From contig CALTXS010000053.1 in NCBI GenBank assembly GCA_943913335.1, forward strand, positions 1 to 6,746: DNA of 6,746 nt, read 5' to 3'. This stretch comes from an uncultured Lysobacter sp. GTDB lineage: Bacteria; Pseudomonadota; Gammaproteobacteria; Xanthomonadales; Xanthomonadaceae. Of this stretch, positions 1 through 5,144 are shown one piece after another (position 1 is the stretch's first letter; each line of letters starts with the position of its first letter). The translations under genes were made by a program, and so were the position numbers. The notes beneath the pieces are model-generated. The model was not told the DNA's origin, ran no database searches, and saw only the letters and a program-made list of their open reading frames with translations.

Positions 1-430
1 TTTCAGGTGCGATCTCCAGCAGCGGCACCATTACGAAGGCACGCTCGGTCATACGCGGGTGCGGGACCTGCAGCGTTTCAGTATGAATTTGTTCGCTACC
101 GTACAACAGTAGATCCAGATCCAGAGTTCGCGGTCCCCAGCGCGTCTCCTGCTCGCGATCACGGCCATGAATCCGCTCCAGATCAAGCATGCGGGAATGC
201 AAGGACTCGGGCTTCAACTGTGTCAGCAGCGCAACTACAGCATTCAGGTAATCGTCTTGCTCTACGCCACCCCATGGCGGGGTTCGGTACACAGAGGAGA
301 CGCCGATGACGGAGCTCAGCGGCCACACGCGCATCTGCGCGAGAGCCTGCACAAATGTGCTGCGCACATCGCCCACATTGCCGCCCAAGCCGATATAGGC
401 TGTGACCGCCGGCGTCGGGTCTGCAGTCAC
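1..430 (-). CDS. folK: 2-amino-4-hydroxy-6-hydroxymethyldihydropteridine pyrophosphokinase (HPPK), 3' end cut by window edge
   Basis: Cytosolic folate-pathway enzyme that transfers pyrophosphate from ATP to 6-hydroxymethyl-dihydropterin. I translated the minus strand by hand; 143 residues are visible, and a typical HPPK has about 160. The N-terminal strand motif AYIGLGGNVGD (residues 11-21) has Gly where Ser is more usual. The signature RWGPRTLDLDLLLYG (97-111) carries Asp104 and Asp106, matching the Mg-binding Asp95 and Asp97 of E. coli HPPK, plus Trp98 and Arg101. His124 and Arg130 match E. coli His115 and Arg121. The sequence runs off the window at VPLLEIAPE, close to the expected C-terminus. 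The start is GTG at 430-428: the pcnB stop (436-434) lies in the same frame just upstream, and no ATG occurs before the conserved core. An AAGGA about 10 nt upstream supports it. It is probably co-transcribed with pcnB. Identity is very secure. Confidence 0.96.
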   Translation of the reverse strand, partial: MTADPTPAVTAYIGLGGNVGDVRSTFVQALAQMRVWPLSSVIGVSSVYRTPPWGGVEQDDYLNAVVALLTQLKPESLHSRMLDLERIHGRDREQETRWGPRTLDLDLLLYGSEQIHTETLQVPHPRMTERAFVMVPLLEIAPE

Positions 431-433
431 GCG

Positions 434-1711
434 TCAGCGATCCTTGCGCTTGGCTCTCTCGTTGCCGTTGGCCAACATGGCGTCTAGCGCATCGGCCGGC
501 AGCTGCTGCGCCTGAGTCCAGAAGTCGACATCGGCACGGTGCTCCTCGGAGGCCGAGAGCCGCAACTGCAGGAAATCGTAAGCCGCACGAAAACGGGGAT
601 GTGTCAGCAAGCGCGAGACGCGACGGCGCTGACGAGTGCGCAGGCGCTCCTGCATCAGCCACACCTCCTGCATTGGCAGGGTGTCGCGACGGGGAATGGC
701 AACGCGGCTGAGCTGCTGCACCACGACGCGATCCGCAGCTCGACGCTGTGCGTCGGGAACGCCCATGCCGCCGTGCGCGAGACGACCGAATTCGAGGCAA
801 AACTCGGGCCACATCAACACTGCAAACAGGAAATACGGTGCGACGCTGTCGCCGTTGCGTACCCGCACATCGGTATTGGCCAGACCCTGCATCAGCATGC
901 GACGCAGCGAGCCGTTGGCATTGCGGGCCAGTGCCTTGGCCGTACCGGGGAACAGCCAGCGCAGCAGGTCATAACGTTCCAGGCCCTCAAACGAGGCCAC
1001 CGCGTGGCCGGCCAGGAACATTTTCTTGGTTTCTTCGTACAGGCGTGCCGGTGACACGTCGGCCAGCAAGGGCGCCAGCTCGGGAATCGGCGCTGCCGTG
1101 TCGGGCTCAATCGTGAAGCCCAGCTTGGCCGCCAGACGCACTGCGCGGAGCATGCGCACCGGATCTTCGCGGTAGCGGGTGACCGGGTCGCCGATCAGGC
1201 GTAGCACGCGATTGCGAATGTCCTCGAAGCCGTTGACGTCGTCGCGAATCGAGAAATCAGCGATGGAATAGTACAAGGCGTTAGCCGTGAAATCGCGGCG
1301 CCATGCATCGTCATCGACCGTGCCGTAAATGTTGTCACGCACCACGCGGCCATCCTGACCGACATGCCGGTCACCGCTACCGTCATCCTCGTTGCCGCGG
1401 AAGGTGGCGACCTCGATAATGTCGCGGCCGAAGACCACGTGCGCCAGGCGAAAGCGGCGTCCAATCAGCCGGCAGTTACGGAACAGATGCTTGACCTGTT
1501 CCGGCGTGGCGTTGCACGCAATATCGAAATCCTTGGGGTGTCCGTCCACCAGCAGATCGCGGACGGCGCCACCGACGAGGTACGCCTCGTAGCCTGCGTT
1601 GTGCAGCTTGTACAGCACCTTTAAGGCATTGGCACTGATCTCGCGACGCGACACATTGTGCGCGTCACGCGGAATAATCAGGGGTTCGGCGTCATGGCGG
1701 TGCGTGGGCAT
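434..1711 (-). CDS. pcnB: Poly(A) polymerase I
   Basis: Adds poly(A) tails to RNA 3' ends, which promotes decay by the degradosome and PNPase. It is 425 aa, somewhat shorter than the E. coli enzyme. The class II nucleotidyltransferase head has LVGGAVRD (45-52) and the catalytic pair Asp61/Asp63 in KDFDIACNATPEQV. The RRFRLAHV element (85-92) is the signature that separates bacterial poly(A) polymerases from CCA-adding enzymes, so I call PcnB rather than Cca. RRDFTANAL (138-146) and RYREDPVRMLRAVR (179-192) follow, then a helical RNA-binding C-terminal half. The tail is basic but short (ERAKRKDR), without the long Arg-rich extension of E. coli PcnB. The ATG at 1711 sits about 14 residues before the family-conserved SRREISANALKVLYKL. 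No good Shine-Dalgarno precedes it; the nearest GGAG is about 20 nt upstream. It is divergent from fdxA and followed by folK after 3 nt. Confidence 0.96.
   Translation of the reverse strand: MPTHRHDAEPLIIPRDAHNVSRREISANALKVLYKLHNAGYEAYLVGGAVRDLLVDGHPKDFDIACNATPEQVKHLFRNCRLIGRRFRLAHVVFGRDIIEVATFRGNEDDGSGDRHVGQDGRVVRDNIYGTVDDDAWRRDFTANALYYSIADFSIRDDVNGFEDIRNRVLRLIGDPVTRYREDPVRMLRAVRLAAKLGFTIEPDTAAPIPELAPLLADVSPARLYEETKKMFLAGHAVASFEGLERYDLLRWLFPGTAKALARNANGSLRRMLMQGLANTDVRVRNGDSVAPYFLFAVLMWPEFCLEFGRLAHGGMGVPDAQRRAADRVVVQQLSRVAIPRRDTLPMQEVWLMQERLRTRQRRRVSRLLTHPRFRAAYDFLQLRLSASEEHRADVDFWTQAQQLPADALDAMLANGNERAKRKDR
441..445 (-). promoter_or_regulatory. Shine-Dalgarno for folK inside the end of pcnB
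   Basis: AAGGA on the minus strand, 10 nt before the folK GTG and within the last codons of pcnB. It supports the GTG start and suggests that folK translation depends partly on ribosomes arriving from pcnB. Confidence 0.55.
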
Positions 1712-1716
1712 TGCGA

Positions 1717-1722
1717 TATACT
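1717..1722 (+). promoter_or_regulatory. Candidate -10 element for fdxA
   Basis: TATACT matches the sigma-70 -10 consensus at 5 of 6 bases. It lies 36 bp before the fdxA ATG, which would give a leader of about 30 nt. No recognisable -35 occurs 15-19 bp upstream, where the sequence is GC-rich pcnB coding DNA, so either an activator is needed or the match is fortuitous. Confidence 0.35.
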
Positions 1723-1758
1723 AACATTTTGCTCCGCGCACCCTAACGATCACCGCCC

Positions 1759-2082
1759 ATGCCATTCGTCGTCACCGAAAACTGCATCAAATGTAAGTAC
1801 ACCGACTGTGTCGAGGTGTGCCCGGTCGATTGCTTCCATGAGGGCCCCAACTTCCTGGTGATCGACCCGGATGAGTGCATCGACTGCACCCTGTGCGAGC
1901 CGGAGTGCCCGGCCAATGCCATCTATCCCGAGTTCGATGTGCCGGCCGGTCAGGAACACTTCGTGCAGCTGAATGCCGATCTGTCTAAAGATTGGCCTGT
2001 TCTGACCGTGCGCAAAGACCCCTTACCTGATGCTGCCGAGTGGGATGGCAAGCCTGACAAGCTGCCCTTGCTCGAGCGCTGA
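1759..2082 (+). CDS. fdxA: 7Fe ferredoxin ([3Fe-4S][4Fe-4S]), FdxA type
   Basis: Small soluble electron carrier of 107 aa, about the normal length for this family. The protein closely follows Azotobacter vinelandii ferredoxin I. By that alignment, Cys9, Cys17 and Cys50 would bind the [3Fe-4S] cluster and Cys21, Cys40, Cys43 and Cys46 the [4Fe-4S] cluster. Cys12 and Cys25 are extra non-ligand cysteines also found in the homologue. The C-terminal part ([15 protein letters not shown], ending LLER) is the conserved extension of long 7Fe ferredoxins. The physiological partner cannot be read from the sequence. The start is the ATG immediately before the invariant [16 protein letters not shown]; the upstream Shine-Dalgarno is poor. 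It is divergent from pcnB and followed 21 bp later by a Dabb-domain gene on the same strand. Confidence 0.97.
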   Translation: MPFVVTENCIKCKYTDCVEVCPVDCFHEGPNFLVIDPDECIDCTLCEPECPANAIYPEFDVPAGQEHFVQLNADLSKDWPVLTVRKDPLPDAAEWDGKPDKLPLLER

Positions 2083-2103
2083 GCCCTTGTCTGAGTTCGT
2101 CCT

Positions 2104-2421
2104 ATGATTCGTCACATCGTCTTCTTCAACGTCACCGACCCGTCGCGCCTTGATGCGGTGGTCGAGGGCCTGAGCATCCTCAAGGATATCCCGCACGCTG
2201 ACCGTCTTGAGGTCGTGCGCAACACCAAAGTGGACCCGTGGTCCGATGAAGTGGATATCGTGGTGTACGGTGAGTTTCGCGATCAGGAAGCGCTGGCTGC
2301 ATACAAGGCGCATCCGCTCTATTCGGAGAGCGTGGCCCGTGTCCGGCCGCTGCGCGAGATGCGCATCTCGGCCGATATTGATGTCGGCAACCCGAACGTG
2401 CAAATAAAAACGCCGGCTTAG
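2104..2421 (+). CDS. Dabb (stress-responsive A/B barrel) domain protein
   Basis: A 105-aa protein of the Dabb family: small ferredoxin-like alpha/beta folds that dimerise into a barrel. Family-typical features are the MIRHIVFF N-terminal strand with His4, the DIVVYGEFRDQEAL strand-helix (51-64) and the Y-K-A-H-P motif (67-71), followed by a short polar tail. There is no signal peptide or membrane segment, so it is probably cytosolic. Members have varied or unknown functions (stress-induced proteins, a few polyketide cyclases), so no specific role is assigned. It starts 21 bp after the fdxA stop and is probably co-transcribed with it. Its TAG stop lies in the loop of the terminator hairpin at 2409-2432. 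The Shine-Dalgarno is weak. Confidence 0.88.
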   Translation: MIRHIVFFNVTDPSRLDAVVEGLSILKDIPHADRLEVVRNTKVDPWSDEVDIVVYGEFRDQEALAAYKAHPLYSESVARVRPLREMRISADIDVGNPNVQIKTPA

Positions 2422-2432
2422 TTGCCGGCGTT
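2409..2432. terminator. Bidirectional intrinsic terminator shared by the Dabb gene and bamC
   Basis: A perfect 9-bp stem, AACGCCGGC (2409-2417) with GCCGGCGTT (2424-2432), encloses a 6-nt loop. On the minus strand the stem is followed by TTTATTTG, a good U-tract for ending the dapA-bamC transcript. On the plus strand TTCTTGTAT follows, a weaker but usable tract for the fdxA-Dabb transcript. The Dabb TAG stop (2419-2421) is inside the loop. The bamC stop lies about 20 bp away. Confidence 0.85.
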
Positions 2433-2450
2433 CTTGTATCCCATCGCGAT

Positions 2451-2915
2451 TTACATCGCGGCTTTCAGCGCCGCAATGAATTCGGAGATGATCGGGGCAT
2501 TATTGGCCTGACCGCGCGGATCGACGACGCTTACAGTCGACGTGCCATTGGACTCCGTCACACGCACCAGTAATGCGGTGCCCTTGTATTCGATTTCCTG
2601 CACGCCGATCAGTTCCGAGCTGGACTTGATCACGGTGCCGGGCACCTTGGCCAGCACGGCAGTCAGGCGCTTAAAGACATCGGCGCGGGTGCCGGTGGAC
2701 TGAAAGCCTTGCAGCGTGGTTTGGCCTGAAGCCAATACCGGACCGGCGGTGTTCGGCGTACTGCTGACGAGCTCCGGCGGTATTTCGAGCGGGCGCGGAT
2801 TTTGGGTATAGCCATTGCCGCGGCCATTGAACCAGGAACAGCCGGAGGCCACAGTCACTGAGGCCAGAACGGTCAGAACGGCAGCAGCGCGGGCAATGGA
2901 GGCGGTTTGACGCAT
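2451..2915 (-). CDS. bamC: BamC-like outer-membrane lipoprotein, compact form
   Basis: A 154-aa predicted lipoprotein. Residues 1-25 form a signal peptide (Arg near the N-terminus, hydrophobic stretch 9-23) ending in the lipobox ASG-C, with Cys26 the predicted lipidated residue. A low-complexity linker follows, carrying PRPLEIPPEL (40-49), which resembles the conserved N-terminal segment of BamC/NlpB. One helix-grip-like domain then spans about 71-154 (alternating strands such as EIEYKGTALLVRVTES, with a final helix EFIAALKAAM). BamC is an accessory lipoprotein of the BAM complex, which inserts beta-barrel proteins. E. coli BamC has two such domains and about 344 aa, so this is roughly half size. 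Position directly after dapA matches the E. coli dapA-nlpB order and supports the call. The ATG is preceded by GGAG at 9 nt. If it is not BamC, it is an uncharacterised lipoprotein. Confidence 0.75.
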   Translation of the reverse strand: MRQTASIARAAAVLTVLASVTVASGCSWFNGRGNGYTQNPRPLEIPPELVSSTPNTAGPVLASGQTTLQGFQSTGTRADVFKRLTAVLAKVPGTVIKSSSELIGVQEIEYKGTALLVRVTESNGTSTVSVVDPRGQANNAPIISEFIAALKAAM

Positions 2916-2924
2916 GGGGTGAAA

Positions 2925-2928
2925 CTCC
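2925..2928 (-). promoter_or_regulatory. Shine-Dalgarno of the BamC-like gene
   Basis: GGAG on the minus strand, 9 nt before the ATG at 2915. It fixes this start, which also gives a complete signal peptide. The 47-bp gap to dapA shows no hairpin, so co-transcription with dapA is likely. Confidence 0.6.
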
Positions 2929-2962
2929 GGGAAATCTGAGGTGAAAAGAATGTCGATAGGGC

Positions 2963-3874
2963 TTAAATGGAGCCTGCACGCAAGGCTTGCGATTCGAGCG
3001 ACTCCACCTGTTCTGCCACTTGCCGCATGGTGTCGGCATATTCAGGCGACAGCGACGTGAGCGGCAGACGCAAACCGTAGCCTATACCCTGCTGATGTAA
3101 CAGCGCCTTTACGGGAATAGGATTGGGCTCAATGCCGAGGAAATCGTACAGATCGGCCATGGCCTGATCGAGCGCCTGCGAATCGCCGCTGCGACGGGCG
3201 CGCGACAGATCGCAAAGACGGCGGAACGAGCGCGGGGCGACGTTGGAGCCGACCGAAATCAGACCATCGGCGCCGGCCAGCATGGCGCGACCGGCAGTCG
3301 GATCGTCACCGCTCAGAATGGCAAAGTTGGGCGAGCGGAGTCGCAGCAGCGCTGACATGCGTGCGGAATCACTGCGCGCCTCTTTAATGCCGATGATATT
3401 GGGATGCGAATGCAAAGCCTCGACTGCAGCAATATCCATATCCACACCGGTGCGGCTGGGGACGTTGTACAGCACAATCGGCAAGGCATTGTCATCGGCG
3501 ATCGCGCGGTAATGCGCAATCAGTCCGTCCGTGGTCGGACGCACATAGGGCGGCGTGACAACCAAGGCTGCATCGGCACCCAGGGCACGCACGCGACGGG
3601 TCAGTTCAATGGTTTTTTGGGTGTTGCTCAGGCCGGTGCCGGCCAGGACCGGAACGCGACCTGCGACCCGCTCTACCGCAAGGCGCAAGATCGCATCGTA
3701 TTCGGGTTCAAACAGCGAGGCGGCCTCGCCGGTGGACCCGGCAACGACCAGACCCTCGACCCCACCGTCGAGTTGACGGTCCAGCACGCGGCGCCACGCA
3801 TCGGTATCGAGTTCGCCATCGGCCTCAAAGGGAGTCGCGAGAGCGGTGATGCAGCCGGTGATGCGCAAAGCCAT
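2963..3874 (-). CDS. dapA: 4-hydroxy-tetrahydrodipicolinate synthase
   Basis: Condenses pyruvate with aspartate semialdehyde, the first committed step of lysine and diaminopimelate synthesis; cytosolic TIM barrel, usually a tetramer. The open frame runs back to an ATG at 3910 (315 aa), and the residue numbers here use that frame. I prefer the ATG at 3874 (residue 13, giving 303 aa), because MALRITGCITALATPF then lines up with family N-termini of about 292-300 aa. The ATG at 3883 is also possible, and none of the three has a good Shine-Dalgarno. Catalytic residues by alignment to E. coli DapA are the Schiff-base Lys176 in IIGIKEA, Tyr148 and Arg153 in LYNVPSRTG, and Tyr122 in TPPYVRP. The GSTGEA loop has Ser59 where E. 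coli has Thr44. EPNPIPVKALL (261-271) is also typical. It is followed by the BamC-like gene and divergent from gcvR. Confidence 0.95.
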   Translation of the reverse strand: MALRITGCITALATPFEADGELDTDAWRRVLDRQLDGGVEGLVVAGSTGEAASLFEPEYDAILRLAVERVAGRVPVLAGTGLSNTQKTIELTRRVRALGADAALVVTPPYVRPTTDGLIAHYRAIADDNALPIVLYNVPSRTGVDMDIAAVEALHSHPNIIGIKEARSDSARMSALLRLRSPNFAILSGDDPTAGRAMLAGADGLISVGSNVAPRSFRRLCDLSRARRSGDSQALDQAMADLYDFLGIEPNPIPVKALLHQQGIGYGLRLPLTSLSPEYADTMRQVAEQVESLESQALRAGSI

Positions 3875-4053
3875 GCGGTTCATTTCTGAATTAGAGAAGG
3901 ATTTCTCCATGGTAACGGAAAAATGCGACGGATCGCAGTGCCTTCGACACCTTAGTCAATAGGCTCGGAAAGGGCGACAGAATGCAGGGAATTGTGATTG
4001 AATAAAGCCATCGGCACTGAACATCGCCGATTTCACCTACTAGGCCCCATCCG
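3875..4053. other. Divergent intergenic region between dapA and gcvR
   Basis: About 180 bp without a supportable gene. It must hold the promoters of both dapA (leftward) and gcvR (rightward), but I see no convincing -35/-10 pair. On the minus strand TTGACT (3959-3954) resembles a -35 box but lacks a good -10 at the right distance. Short inverted repeats are ATCGGC / GCCGAT (4010-4015 / 4026-4031) close to the gcvR start, and GAGAA / TTCTC (3894-3898 / 3903-3907) near the upstream dapA ATG. No riboswitch was recognised. Confidence 0.6.
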
Positions 4054-4620
4054 TTGACCGATTTAGACCCTGCCAACCGTCCCGGCAATAACACGCACCA
4101 CCTGCTGATTCACTCGTTCAGCAAGCATCCCGACTCCCCGCTGTTACGTCTGGCGCGCCGGATTACGGATAGCGGCTGCAATCTAGAGGATGCACGGTTG
4201 AGCACTCTGGGCGGCGACATCGTGGTCAGCGCGCGGGCTAGCGGCCCCTGGGATGCTATCGCCAAGCTCGAGACCATGTTAAGCCGACTCGCTCGCGAGG
4301 ACGGACTGCAGATCCATGCGCATCGCACGGATTCGCAGAGCAAGCTCAGCAATCTGTTGCCGTACATGGTCGAGGTGGTCGCAGCTGACCGTCCGGGCAT
4401 TCTGCTGGCGCTCGCCGATTTCTTCGAAGGCCAGGGTATCGCCCTGGAATCCGTCGCATGTTCGCGCTATCAGGCCATGCAGACCGGCGCCGATATGTTC
4501 TCGGCTCAGCTGACGATCGGCATCCCCAGTGATACCCATATCGCGGCCTTACGCGATGACTTTCTGGATTTCAGCGACCGCATGAATCTGGACGCCATTC
4601 TTGATCCGATTAAGTTCTGA
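4054..4620 (+). CDS. gcvR: Glycine cleavage system regulator, two ACT domains
   Basis: A 188-aa cytosolic protein with two tandem ACT domains, the arrangement of E. coli GcvR. E. coli GcvR binds GcvA and turns it into a repressor of the gcvTHP operon when glycine is low; it does not bind DNA itself. The first ACT domain covers about 16-90 (LLIHSFSKHPDSPLLRLARRI, GGDIVVSARASG). The second covers about 103-185 and is the better match, with VEVVAADRPGILLALADFF and then GIALESV. The start is TTG at 4054: the frame has no ATG before residue 74, which would remove the first domain, and the upstream Shine-Dalgarno is weak. bcp follows after 3 bp, so the two are likely one operon; this gcvR-bcp adjacency also occurs in E. 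coli. No gcv genes are in the window, so the regulatory target is inferred from the family. Confidence 0.87.
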   Translation: MTDLDPANRPGNNTHHLLIHSFSKHPDSPLLRLARRITDSGCNLEDARLSTLGGDIVVSARASGPWDAIAKLETMLSRLAREDGLQIHAHRTDSQSKLSNLLPYMVEVVAADRPGILLALADFFEGQGIALESVACSRYQAMQTGADMFSAQLTIGIPSDTHIAALRDDFLDFSDRMNLDAILDPIKF

Positions 4621-4623
4621 CCT

Positions 4624-5091
4624 ATGAAACTCGGCTCTTCTCTCCCCAAGCTCACGGTGGATGCCACCGGCGAGCAACGCATTGCCCTGCCCGATCTCAA
4701 GGGCCAATACGCAGTGATCTATTTCTATCCCAAAGACAGCACGCCCGGATGCACCACCGAAAGCCGCGACTTCAACGCGCTGCTCGATGAGTTTGCAGCC
4801 GAAGGCGCCACCATCGTCGGTGTTTCACGCGATTCCGTGAAATCCCATGAAAATTTCCGTACCAGGCAGGAACTGCGCTTCGACCTGCTAAGCGATCCCG
4901 AAGAGGCTTTGTGCAAGGCCTTTGATGTAATCCACGAAAAAAACATGTATGGCCGCAAGGTGCTGGGCGTTGTGCGTTCGACTTTTCTGTTCGGTCCGGA
5001 CGGCAAGCTCAGGCGCGAGTGGCGCGGTGTCAAAGTAAAAGGCCACGCACAGGAAGTACTGGATGCAATCCGTGCTGATCGTGCCGGCTGA
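4624..5091 (+). CDS. bcp: Thioredoxin-dependent peroxiredoxin, Bcp/PrxQ family
   Basis: A 155-aa soluble peroxiredoxin that reduces H2O2 and organic hydroperoxides. The thioredoxin fold shows LKGQYAVIYFYPKDSTPGCTTE, with peroxidatic Cys43 in the TPGCT motif. Conserved downstream elements are FDLLSDPEEALCKAF (86-100) and RSTFLFGPDGKL (118-129). Length is normal for Bcp. The position of the usual resolving cysteine five residues after Cys43 is Arg48. The alternative helix-3 resolving position, used by Xanthomonas-type Bcp, is Arg79. The only other cysteine is Cys97, which matches the third cysteine (Cys99) of E. coli Bcp. The enzyme may therefore work as a 1-Cys peroxiredoxin or use Cys97. It begins 3 bp after gcvR without a strong Shine-Dalgarno, suggesting translational coupling. 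Confidence 0.95.
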   Translation: MKLGSSLPKLTVDATGEQRIALPDLKGQYAVIYFYPKDSTPGCTTESRDFNALLDEFAAEGATIVGVSRDSVKSHENFRTRQELRFDLLSDPEEALCKAFDVIHEKNMYGRKVLGVVRSTFLFGPDGKLRREWRGVKVKGHAQEVLDAIRADRAG

Positions 5092-5131
5092 TTTGCAGTA
5101 GAACTCTCTCCGCTACATCTCACACACGGGC

Positions 5132-5135
5132 AGGA
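5132..5135 (+). promoter_or_regulatory. Shine-Dalgarno of phoH
   Basis: AGGA with 9 nt to the ATG at 5145, the clearest ribosome-binding site of the right-hand block. The 53-bp gap after bcp has no terminator hairpin, so phoH is probably read through from gcvR-bcp. A possible TTGCAG -35 at 5093 has no good -10. Confidence 0.6.
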
Positions 5136-5144
5136 ACTGACCGC

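Noticed and set aside
183..812. Long open frame on the minus strand (209 codons) across the pcnB/folK junction
   Set aside because: It is an out-of-frame shadow of pcnB and folK on the same strand; its translation is Arg/Ala/Ser-rich with no family features, and both real genes are unmistakable.
2918..2946. Direct repeat GGTGAAA twice between bamC and dapA
   Set aside because: Seven bases long and only two copies; expected by chance often enough, and no regulator site is recognised.
3404..3889. Open frame of 161 codons antisense to dapA
   Set aside because: Gly/His/Arg-rich shadow of the dapA reading frame, without family resemblance.
3931..3959. TTGACT as a -35 box for dapA on the minus strand
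   Set aside because: The sequence 16-18 bp downstream (around GCGATC) is a poor -10, so it is not reported as a promoter.
3936..4019. Seven-base inverted repeat CAGTGCC / GGCACTG in the dapA-gcvR gap
   Set aside because: The arms are about 70 bp apart and short; without comparison to relatives this is not distinguishable from chance.
4823..4842. Perfect inverted repeat TTTCACG / CGTGAAA within bcp
   Set aside because: It falls in codons for conserved-type residues (VSRDSVK) in the middle of the gene and has no U-tract; most likely coding coincidence.
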